From positions 1 through 5,656 of the forward strand of contig CAYRJD010000063.1 of NCBI GenBank assembly GCA_964424585.1: 5,656 nt of DNA, read 5' to 3'. The translations under genes and the position numbers were made by a program. Positions 1-5,656 of this stretch are shown one piece after another. The DNA is from CAYRJD01 sp964424585. GTDB taxonomy: Bacteria > Actinomycetota > Acidimicrobiia > Acidimicrobiales > Poriferisodalaceae. The notes beneath the pieces were generated by a model. That model ran no database searches. It was not told where the DNA came from and saw nothing but the letters and a program-made list of their open reading frames with translations. Positions within the stretch are counted from its first letter, which is position 1; the number at the start of each line of letters is the position of its first letter.

Positions 1-471
1 GTAGTCGCGGTAAATCTCGATGGCGTTCGACGTGTCCAAGTTCCACAAGATGCTCGCGTCGACGTCGACGACGGCGTTGTCTTGGGTCACCGCTTCCACC
101 GCGTCGGCCGAACTCACCTCGCCCTCGCTCGGCACCGCCGAATACGTCGACTCTTGCTGCAGCCCGGGAATGTTCGTCACCGAAGCAAACGGCACCTTGA
201 TGTGCAGCCCCTCGGCGTGCGTGGCGCGCGGCTTGCCGAACAGCACCTCCACGCCCACGTGGTTCGCAGGCACGGTGAACAGCACCGTCGACGTCGTCAA
301 CGTCAGCGCGCCGATCAGCGCGATGACGAGCGCCAGAGTGCCGACGCCGCCGAACAGCTTTGGCGCAGGCTTGGCATCGTCGTGATCGGCGTCGAGCTTG
401 GCAAACGCGAAGCGCAGGCCTGCCCAGACGGCTCCGCCTAGCAGCAAGATGAATCCAACTAGTGCCAGCAT
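1..471 (-). CDS. SPFH/band-7 (prohibitin/flotillin-like) membrane protein, C-terminus cut off by window edge
   Basis: The first 157 codons run from ATG at 471 to base 1 with no stop, so the C-terminus is missing. Residues 2-18 form a first hydrophobic segment. An acidic, lysine-containing stretch follows (FAKLDADHDDAKPAPK), then a second hydrophobic segment at about 43-64. The SPFH domain starts at about residue 67 with VPANHVGVEVLFGKP, followed by GLHIKVPF (92-95 region) and by TQDNAVVDVDASILWNLD near 129-146. These match the usual band-7 elements: GxxGVxxxFGK, GLHxxxPF, and a 'T.D...v.vd..v.w.id' strand. Family members form membrane-bound oligomeric scaffolds that organise membrane microdomains or regulate membrane proteases; this protein's own role cannot be read from the sequence. 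The start is secure because AGGAGG lies 6 nt upstream and the hydrophobic segment begins at once. The giant repeat-protein gene ends 94 bp upstream on the same strand. No NfeD-type partner is visible, but the downstream side is outside the window. Confidence 0.9.
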   Translation of the reverse strand, partial: MLALVGFILLLGGAVWAGLRFAFAKLDADHDDAKPAPKLFGGVGTLALVIALIGALTLTTSTVLFTVPANHVGVEVLFGKPRATHAEGLHIKVPFASVTNIPGLQQESTYSAVPSEGEVSSADAVEAVTQDNAVVDVDASILWNLDTSNAIEIYRDY

Positions 472-477
472 TGGTGA

Positions 478-483
478 CCTCCT
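478..483 (-). promoter_or_regulatory. Ribosome binding site of the SPFH gene
   Basis: The minus strand reads GAGGAGGTCACC then ATG. AGGAGG is a full Shine-Dalgarno core with 6 nt to the start codon. It fixes the ATG at 471 and shows that the gene can be translated independently of the upstream gene. Confidence 0.85.
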
Positions 484-506
484 CGTGGTCGATGGGTTGA
501 ACTGAC

Positions 507-531
507 GCCACCATCGTTGCCGATGCGCGGC
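507..531 (-). terminator. Intergenic hairpin with GNRA tetraloop (possible U-tract-less terminator or 5' UTR structure)
   Basis: The minus-strand RNA reads GCCGC, bulged G, CAUCG, loop GCAA, CGAUG, GUGGC. This folds into ten base pairs (one G:U) with one bulge and a GNRA loop. It lies 34 nt after the giant gene's stop and 35 nt before the SPFH start codon. No U-run follows on the minus strand (next bases GUCAGUUCAAC), so a classical intrinsic terminator is not supported. A terminator without a U-tract, an mRNA-stabilising element or a leader structure are all possible. The G:U pair becomes an A:C mismatch on the plus strand, so the fold is better in the coding-strand RNA. Confidence 0.4.
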
Positions 532-548
532 TGAGTTATTTCTGAGTT
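531..548. repeat. Direct repeat CTGAGTT x2, 11-bp spacing
   Basis: Two identical CTGAGTT heptamers (531-537 and 542-548) are separated by ATTT, so their starts are 11 bp apart, about one helical turn. This is the most AT-rich spot in the intergenic region. It lies immediately upstream (in the sense of transcription) of the hairpin and 60-77 nt before the SPFH start codon. A regulator site or part of a promoter is possible, but I see no convincing -35/-10 pair. Confidence 0.35.
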
Positions 549-565
549 TCTCGTTGTGCCGCTGG

Positions 566-1021
566 TCAAGACAAAGCGGCGCAGCGCAGCGTTGCCGCCT
601 GGGTGAAGCCGGCGCCAGACGCGTCGGCTGTGGTTTCGACGAACGAGCGGCCCGCGTCGTCGGTGCGCGCGTCGTCGGTGCCGGCGCCGTCGGTGAGCGC
701 GCCCGTGAGCGTGCAGCCCGGCGGTGCCGACACCAAGGTGACGCGCAGCTCACAGGCGCGCGTCTCGTCGCCTCGCTCGGCGTGAGCGGCGAGCAGCAGC
801 GCGGCGCCAGCCAGCACGTCGGCGGTCGCGCCCGAGCGGGCGGCGAGCGCGTACACCACGCCGACGCGCGCGGCCAGGCCGGCGAACAAGCTCACGTCGT
901 CGCCGCAGGTGCCGGGCACGTTGACGCCCAGCTCGACCGCGGCGCCCACGGCGAAGCTGTGCTCGGGCATCGTCAGCGACACGCCCACCGGCACTCGACT
1001 AGACGCGGCGACCACCCACGG
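566..1021 (-). other. C-terminal four-cysteine domain of the giant protein
   Basis: Residues 1546-1696 contain Cys at 1584, 1635, 1648 and 1692 and lack the repeat consensus. Alternating hydrophobic strands (VGVSLTM, AVELGVNV, RVGVVYAL, CELRVTLV) suggest a beta-rich fold. The hydrophobic run near 1614-1626 (VLAGAALLLAAHA) is too short and too close to charged residues to be a membrane anchor. No LPxTG motif, positive tail or lipid-anchor signal is seen, and the chain ends AALS. I do not recognise the domain; it may be a diverged repeat pair or an attachment domain. Confidence 0.6.
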
Positions 1022-4000
1022 CCCGGTCGCGCCGCCAGCCGAACTGGACCCGCTCGGGTCGCCGCTGCGCGAGGTGCCACTTCGTGAGCCGCCACCGCTC
1101 GTGCGGCCGGCACCGACGCGCGCGCCGGAAGGCGCACCCGCGCCCGTGCCCGCGCGCGTGCTCACATCGCCGCCGGCGTCTGTGCCGGCCTGAGGCGCGA
1201 GCGACGGCTCGACGACATCCGCAACCGGCCGAGCCCGATACCACGCCACTGCGCCGACGTCTGCGGCGGTGCCGCCGCGCACCGTGTCGCTGAACGGACG
1301 CGCCGGGTCGGCGTCGCGCACGAACTCGCTGCCGTCGCGCTCGTGCTGCGGCCACCCAACGTCGTAGACGCACGCCTCGCCGCCGGCGGTGCGGTCGATG
1401 AGGCCCGGCACCGCCACGTGCGTCAGCGCGGTGTGCGGCTGGCGCTCTTCAACTTCCGACTTGCTGATGGTCACCGTCTGGCTGATCGCCGGCGACGCAG
1501 GGTCGGCGTCGCAGCCAACAGGCGCGCCAGCCTGCGGCGCGAGCGTCACCTCAAAGACGGTGCCCGGCGGAATCTCGTTCGTGTGGTCGTCGTCGTCGAG
1601 CGTGTGCGTTCCGCCCAAGTAGAGGTTCGCGGTGAAGCGGCTCACCACCTCCACATACGTCGCCCGCGCGCCCGCGGCGTTCGCGCGCACGACGTCGTCG
1701 TCAGAGCTGGCCGCGACCTTCGCCAACCTGCCCGCCGGCGTCAGCGAGCTGGTCGGTGAGAAGTCGAGCGTGTAGTCGCACGTCTTGGTCGCGTGCTCGT
1801 CGATGAGCCGGAACGCCGTGACCGGTTCTGCGTCGCCGGCGGCGTTCAGCTCGTACGCCCTGGTCAGCTCTGAGCAGCTCGCGTCGGTCGAACGAAACGC
1901 CACCGACAGTCGCGCCCCCGCGTAGTCGTGAACGCCGTCGCCGTCGAAGTCGACGCTCGGCACGTCGAACGCAACCGACGGCTCGAAGTAGGCGAGATTG
2001 GCGGCGTAGCGATGCGTCGCCGTCGCGTCGGTCGGGCTGAGCCGCACGCTGGCGGCGAACGCATCGTCGCGCACCCAAGCGGTGCCGCTGGTCTCGGTGC
2101 GTGGCCAGCGCACCGTGTAGCTGCACTCGGCGCTCGCCCGCGCCGGACGTCGCACCAGCGTGAACAACGCCGTCGCCGACTGGCTGCGGGCCGCGAGCGT
2201 GAGCTGCTGGTCGGCGTCGGTTGAGCAGTTCGCGGGCGTGCTCGCCCCGGCTTGGGGCACGACGCCGACGGCGAAGGTGGTGCTCGTCGCGACCGGCTCG
2301 CTCGTCGAGACCGTCAGCGACGCGGTGAACGTGGTCGCCACGTCTTCGTCTGAGTAGCGGCTGGTCGCGCTCGGGCTGGCCTGGCTGAGTTCGGTGTCAG
2401 CCACGTAGGCAGAGTCGGCGGCGAACTCCGAGCCGCCCGTCTCGCTGCTCGGCCAGCCGACCGTATACGCGCAGTGCCCGACCACCCCCGCGGGCGTGTG
2501 GATCAACGAGAAGGTGTCTGCGATCGTGCGGTCGTTGTCGCCGTCGAGCGCGGGCGCGACGAGCGTGCGAGTGACCTGGCGCGAGCACCCGACGGGCGAG
2601 CCGCTGGTCGGGCTGACGTTGACGATGAAAGCGGTGGCGGCGGGCACCTGCGCCACAACCGTCAGCTCGAGCGTCGCGTCAAACGACGCCTCGGCCGGCA
2701 CCTGATACGCGGCGCTCAACTCGGCGGCCACACCCAGCCGGCCGACAGGTCGCCAACTCGTGTCTCGCGCGCCCAGCGTGCGCGTCGCTTCGGCCTCGGG
2801 CAGGTCGGTGACCGACCACGAAACGTCGTAGCTGCAGCGTTCGCTGGCGCTGGCTGCATCTGCTGGCAGGTCGGTCAAGTGAAACTGGCGAGCCAACGTG
2901 GTCTCATCGGCGACGTCGAGCGTGAGCTGTCTTGTCTTGGTGGAACCGGCTGCGGACGTGAGGTCGTCAGTAGGGCCGTCGTATACGAGGCACTGCGCGC
3001 TCGCGCCAGCGGCGGTCGCGACGGTGACCGCGACCGTGTGAGCCTTAGTCGCGCCCGGCGTCGCCACCACCACGTCGACCGGCGAGACGATGCTCGCCGC
3101 GACGTAGGTCGCGGCGGCTGGCGAGGTCGCGCTCAGCGAGGTGGTCTCGGTGCTGCGCGACAGCCAGGCGCGCTCGGTCGGCTGCGCCGGAAACGCAACC
3201 TCATAGGTGCACGGCGACCCGACTTGGGTGAAGCCGCCCGGGTTGCGCTCTTCGACGGCCAGCACTCGGTCAGCCAGCGCGGGCGGCGCTGCGGTTACCG
3301 AGCCGTCTGGCCCGATGGCGTAGCTGGTGGGCTCAGCCGGCGTCGAGCACCCAGCGGGAGCTTCGCTCGCCGGCGCGAACGTCACCGCGAAGGTGAGCGG
3401 CCCGCTGCCGCCGCCGGGCAGCGGCACATCCGCGAACAGGTTCGTCGCGCCGCCCCCAAATGCTCCGCCAACGTCACCAGCGATTTGGGGCACCTCGATG
3501 TCGACCTGCGGGGTGAACGTGACGTCGCCGACGACGTAGCTGACCACCGCGCGAGGCGACGCGCTGTGAACGCGGCTCGTGATCGCGCCGAGCCGCAGCG
3601 TCCAGCTCAGCCGCGCGCCGGGCGGCGCCGACTTGAGTCTCGGCGCGCCCAAGATGTAGACGCACGTCGCAGCGGTGCCGCCTGGCGAGTCGACCAGCGG
3701 CGTCGGATGATCGCCCGTCACCGTGCCGTTGGGCTGCACCGTGTAGTCGAACGAGATCGGCGTGGTAGCCGAGCAGCCAGGGCCTGCGTGCGGCGAGCGT
3801 GAGATCGTCAGCGTGAACGCGGTGCCAGCGAACAAGTTGGTGCTTGAGGCTTCGCCGTCGAGCGGTGGCACGACGACACGCACGTCGGGCGCGAAGGTGG
3901 TGTCGTCGGTCGGGCGATACTCATGCACCGCCCTCGGATTGGCTGCGTCGAGCGCGCCAGAGGCAAACGCGGCGTGCGCGCCGTCTTGTTGCCAGGCGAA

Positions 4001-5656
4001 CGGGCTCGAGCCGTCTTCGTTGGTCGGCCACGAAATCGCGTAGCGGCACCGCTGGGTTGCGTCGGTGCCGTGCGCAGCCAGGCGACCTAACGCCGCCCGC
4101 GCCGAGTGCGCGCCTTGGTTCACGGTGAGCACCGCGGTTTGCGGCGTCGAGCAGCCCGCAGGCGAAGCGACGAGCGGCACCGTGAACGTGGTGTCTGCGC
4201 CTACCGGCACCGTCGTGCGCACTTCGATCTCGCCGTCGAACACGGGGCGATAGCGGTTGGTCGTGCTGGGCATCGCCGCGCTCAACGTGCTGGCTCTGGC
4301 GCTGTAGCCGGCGTCTTGCGTCCAGTTGCCGATGACGGCCGGGTCGGTCGGCCACGTCACGACATAGGCGCAACCCGCCGCCGCGCCGACCGGCTGGTTC
4401 ACCACGTGGTCGGCGACGTAGCGCGCCGCAGTGTCGCCGACCGACAACGTGAGCGAACGCGCACCCAAAGCGGAGCAGTCGCGGTGCGACCCAGCGACGG
4501 GCGCGATGCCCACCTCGAACGTCGTCTCTGCCGTGACCGCAACGGTCGTCGTCAGCTCGACGCTGATGGCGAACGTGCTCGCCGTGCCGTACGACGCGTA
4601 CAGCGTCGGCTCGGCCTGGCCGAACACCGACGCGTCGACGGTCGCGTCGCGATCGCCGATGCGCCTGAACGAAGCCGCCGCGCCCTGCTCGGTGTCGGGC
4701 CAGGTGACCGTGTATTGGCAGCGGTCGTCTGCGCGGCTGTGCCCAGCCGGCCAGTAGATCAGCGTGAGCGCCGCGCGGCCTCGCCCATCTGCGCCGACCG
4801 TGATCGGCTGCGTCGAGGCGCCAGAACAGCCGCCGTGCGAACCAGCGACCGGCGCGACGTCGACCGCGAACGTCTGCCCGTCGGCCTCCGCCGAAGCGGC
4901 GACCGCCAGCGTCACCTGCGCGCTGGTGGCGACGTTGCGATACCAGCCCAGCGCCACCACGTCGCCTGCCGACACGCTCGTCTTGTCATTCGCCGGGTCG
5001 ACGACGCGCGCCAATCGGTCGACCGCCGGCGAGCCGGCCGCTGAACTGGCAGCCGCGCCGCCGCTCGCGAACACGACGTCGTAGACGCAGGCGTGGCTCG
5101 AGTCTTGCGGGTTGTCGGTCAGCCTGACCTGCGAGGGCGTCGTGCGGAACGTCGCTCGTTTGGGCAGCCGCAGACGTCTCGCTTCATCGAGCTGGTAGTG
5201 CGCCGCCGGCGCGGACGCTCCGGTGATCGTGTAGGTCACGCGAACGTCGTTCGAGCATGCCTGCGGCTCACCGCTCGCCCGGTCATACGTCACCGCTATC
5301 GAACCGCCGGCAAGGTCGTGCGCCCCGTCGTCGTCGTAGTCGGTCCACGGCACGACCAGCAGCGCATGCGGACTGAACGTCGTGCGATCTGAGCGCAGCC
5401 GATACGTGCCCGCGACGGTCGGCGACTGAGCGGTGACCGACAGCACCCGATGTGACGGCCTGATGTAGCCCTCGACGTTCGGCCACGTGATGCCGTATTG
5501 ACATCGACCGCCGCGGGCTTCGGTGTCCATCAGCGTCGCTCGCGTCAGGCGCACCGCCGTGCCGCGGTCGTCGATCTGCCAGGTCTCGTGGTCGAAGTTG
5601 CGGTGCAGCCGGCACGCCGCCGGAAAGTGGCCGCCGGTCGGCGTGAAACGCAGCTC
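566..5656 (-). CDS. Giant cysteine-rich tandem-repeat protein, probably secreted; N-terminus beyond window
   Basis: The frame is open from base 5656 to the TGA at 566-568 and gives 1,696 residues (numbered here from the window edge). The in-frame GTG at 5554 is not a credible start: it has no Shine-Dalgarno sequence, and the 34 codons before it continue the repeat, including a conserved-position Cys at residue 15. Residues 1-1471 are twelve repeats, each ending at a Tyr or Trp-Tyr and holding one Cys pair. The consensus is roughly 'F.V.vaP.aGs..gCs...LtL......a.f.L.....C.Y.V.WP', probably a beta-sandwich. About 1490-1545 is a low-complexity linker. 1546-1696 is a distinct four-Cys domain. All 28 cysteines fit an even, disulfide-bonded pattern, with low lysine, which suggests an extracytoplasmic location. 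The signal peptide is not visible. There is no catalytic motif, LPxTG or C-terminal membrane segment. An adhesin, surface-layer or matrix component is plausible, but the function is unknown and I do not recognise the family. Confidence 0.9.
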   Translation of the reverse strand, partial: ELRFTPTGGHFPAACRLHRNFDHETWQIDDRGTAVRLTRATLMDTEARGGRCQYGITWPNVEGYIRPSHRVLSVTAQSPTVAGTYRLRSDRTTFSPHALLVVPWTDYDDDGAHDLAGGSIAVTYDRASGEPQACSNDVRVTYTITGASAPAAHYQLDEARRLRLPKRATFRTTPSQVRLTDNPQDSSHACVYDVVFASGGAAASSAAGSPAVDRLARVVDPANDKTSVSAGDVVALGWYRNVATSAQVTLAVAASAEADGQTFAVDVAPVAGSHGGCSGASTQPITVGADGRGRAALTLIYWPAGHSRADDRCQYTVTWPDTEQGAAASFRRIGDRDATVDASVFGQAEPTLYASYGTASTFAISVELTTTVAVTAETTFEVGIAPVAGSHRDCSALGARSLTLSVGDTAARYVADHVVNQPVGAAAGCAYVVTWPTDPAVIGNWTQDAGYSARASTLSAAMPSTTNRYRPVFDGEIEVRTTVPVGADTTFTVPLVASPAGCSTPQTAVLTVNQGAHSARAALGRLAAHGTDATQRCRYAISWPTNEDGSSPFAWQQDGAHAAFASGALDAANPRAVHEYRPTDDTTFAPDVRVVVPPLDGEASSTNLFAGTAFTLTISRSPHAGPGCSATTPISFDYTVQPNGTVTGDHPTPLVDSPGGTAATCVYILGAPRLKSAPPGARLSWTLRLGAITSRVHSASPRAVVSYVVGDVTFTPQVDIEVPQIAGDVGGAFGGGATNLFADVPLPGGGSGPLTFAVTFAPASEAPAGCSTPAEPTSYAIGPDGSVTAAPPALADRVLAVEERNPGGFTQVGSPCTYEVAFPAQPTERAWLSRSTETTSLSATSPAAATYVAASIVSPVDVVVATPGATKAHTVAVTVATAAGASAQCLVYDGPTDDLTSAAGSTKTRQLTLDVADETTLARQFHLTDLPADAASASERCSYDVSWSVTDLPEAEATRTLGARDTSWRPVGRLGVAAELSAAYQVPAEASFDATLELTVVAQVPAATAFIVNVSPTSGSPVGCSRQVTRTLVAPALDGDNDRTIADTFSLIHTPAGVVGHCAYTVGWPSSETGGSEFAADSAYVADTELSQASPSATSRYSDEDVATTFTASLTVSTSEPVATSTTFAVGVVPQAGASTPANCSTDADQQLTLAARSQSATALFTLVRRPARASAECSYTVRWPRTETSGTAWVRDDAFAASVRLSPTDATATHRYAANLAYFEPSVAFDVPSVDFDGDGVHDYAGARLSVAFRSTDASCSELTRAYELNAAGDAEPVTAFRLIDEHATKTCDYTLDFSPTSSLTPAGRLAKVAASSDDDVVRANAAGARATYVEVVSRFTANLYLGGTHTLDDDDHTNEIPPGTVFEVTLAPQAGAPVGCDADPASPAISQTVTISKSEVEERQPHTALTHVAVPGLIDRTAGGEACVYDVGWPQHERDGSEFVRDADPARPFSDTVRGGTAADVGAVAWYRARPVADVVEPSLAPQAGTDAGGDVSTRAGTGAGAPSGARVGAGRTSGGGSRSGTSRSGDPSGSSSAGGATGPWVVAASSRVPVGVSLTMPEHSFAVGAAVELGVNVPGTCGDDVSLFAGLAARVGVVYALAARSGATADVLAGAALLLAAHAERGDETRACELRVTLVSAPPGCTLTGALTDGAGTDDARTDDAGRSFVETTADASGAGFTQAATLRCAALS
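650..694 (-). repeat. Three 15-bp tandem repeats encoding TDGAG-TDDAR-TDDAG
   Basis: The 13-bp string GCGTCGTCGGTGC occurs perfectly at 654-666 and 669-681, with a diverged third copy at 684-696. Read on the minus strand, the array encodes three Asp-rich pentapeptides in a surface-like segment of the C-terminal domain. The 15-bp period keeps frame, so copy number could vary between strains without breaking the gene. Confidence 0.75.
1022..1189 (-). other. Gly/Ser/Thr/Arg-rich linker of the giant protein
   Basis: Residues about 1490-1545 are low-complexity and probably disordered (for example GAGRTSGGGSRSGTSRSGDP) with no cysteines. The linker follows the last repeat, whose closing WYR begins what looks like the first strand of one more unit before the repeat pattern stops. 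It separates the rod-like array from the C-terminal domain and may be a flexible spacer or a glycosylation region; that role is inferred. Confidence 0.75.
1925..1951 (-). other. DxDxDG calcium-type loop in repeat R10
   Basis: Residues 1236-1244 read DFDGDGVHD after VPSV and before YAGARLSV. The position within the repeat and the flanking VP...AG pattern match the R1 loop, so the two loops are homologous features of one repeat subtype rather than chance acidic patches. Confidence 0.55.
5315..5341 (-). other. DxDxDG calcium-type loop in repeat R1
   Basis: Residues 106-114 read DYDDDGAHD, directly after a VPW turn and followed by LAGG and a beta strand. The Asp spacing (D-x-D-x-D-G-x-x-D) is that of EF-hand/dockerin-type or thrombospondin type-3 calcium loops. 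Calcium binding is inferred from spacing only. Confidence 0.55.

Larger units (their letters stand above)
1244..5656 (-). repeat. Array of twelve protein repeats (~111-153 residues each), one Cys pair per unit
   Basis: Units, each starting at a conserved Tyr/Trp-Tyr: R0 5405-5656 (partial), R1 4946-5404, R2 4601-4945, R3 4253-4600, R4 3920-4252, R5 3539-3919, R6 3107-3538, R7 2708-3106, R8 2357-2707, R9 2009-2356, R10 1658-2008, R11 1244-1657. Cys pairs (residues from the window edge): 15/52, 134/190, 277/313, 394/429, 502/537, 628/665, 770/816, 889/941, 1024/1062, 1144/1178, 1261/1293, 1382/1429. The C-x-Y-x-[VI]-x-W-P motif is intact in R0, R2, R3, R4, R8, R9 and R11, and altered in R1, R5, R6, R7 and R10. 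The repeats are clear in protein but strongly diverged in DNA, so most duplications are old. R2 and R3 are the closest pair: both carry APVAGSH before the first Cys, with 20 of 23 bases matching around it. Confidence 0.88.

Noticed and set aside
20..385. 121-codon plus-strand frame starting MAFDVSKFHKM
   Set aside because: It is the antisense of the SPFH coding region, which has clear family motifs and a strong ribosome binding site on the minus strand.
507..548. Plus-strand intrinsic terminator (hairpin followed by a T-rich stretch)
   Set aside because: The stem gains an A:C mismatch on this strand, the T-run is interrupted, and no plus-strand gene exists upstream to terminate.
566..640. 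C-terminal membrane anchor or sortase signal
   Set aside because: The last residues (about TQAATLRCAALS) have no LPxTG, no hydrophobic helix and no basic tail.
999..1373. Minus-strand frame overlapping the linker region
   Set aside because: It overlaps the giant gene in another frame, is Arg-rich, and has no independent support.
2474..3802. 442-codon open frame on the plus strand
   Set aside because: It is fully antisense to the repeat protein, extremely Arg-rich, without domain-like pattern, and typical of antisense frames in GC-rich genes. The minus-strand frame has repeating conserved motifs.
4106..5044. 312-codon plus-strand frame
   Set aside because: It is an Arg/Ala-rich shadow of the repeat array with no ribosome binding site or recognisable motif.

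Overview
The window is visibly GC-rich, with strong G/C preference at third codon positions. It comes from a bacterium with dense coding and a good Shine-Dalgarno sequence. A high-GC actinobacterium fits best: very large secreted repeat proteins, and a band-7 protein with two hydrophobic segments ahead of its SPFH domain. No ribosomal or other marker gene is present, so this placement is an inference, and a high-GC proteobacterium is not excluded.

Both genes lie on the minus strand, and both run off the window. Read in the direction of transcription, bases 5656 to 566 encode the last 1,696 residues of a giant, cysteine-rich, probably secreted repeat protein. Its start lies beyond base 5656. 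Bases 565 to 472 are a 94-bp intergenic stretch with an AT-rich direct repeat, a hairpin capped by a GNRA tetraloop, and a strong ribosome binding site. Bases 471 to 1 encode the first 157 residues of an SPFH/band-7 (prohibitin/flotillin-like) membrane protein, whose end lies beyond base 1.

The giant protein has twelve tandem units of about 111-153 residues. Each unit holds one cysteine pair: the first Cys usually in a GCS-like motif, the second in C-x-Y-x-V-x-W-P. The units fall into two subtypes. Short units keep the WP motif. Long units carry an extended loop after a VP turn and have mostly lost the tryptophan. Two of the long units hold a DxDxDG loop of the calcium-binding type. After the array come a Gly/Ser/Thr/Arg-rich linker and a 151-residue C-terminal domain with four more cysteines. 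No LPxTG motif or C-terminal membrane anchor is visible. I do not recognise this repeat as a named family.

No functional link between the two genes can be shown. Same strand and a short gap allow co-transcription, but the hairpin and the separate ribosome binding site would also suit independent units. The plus strand shows only antisense shadow frames. There is no RNA gene, mobile element or CRISPR array.
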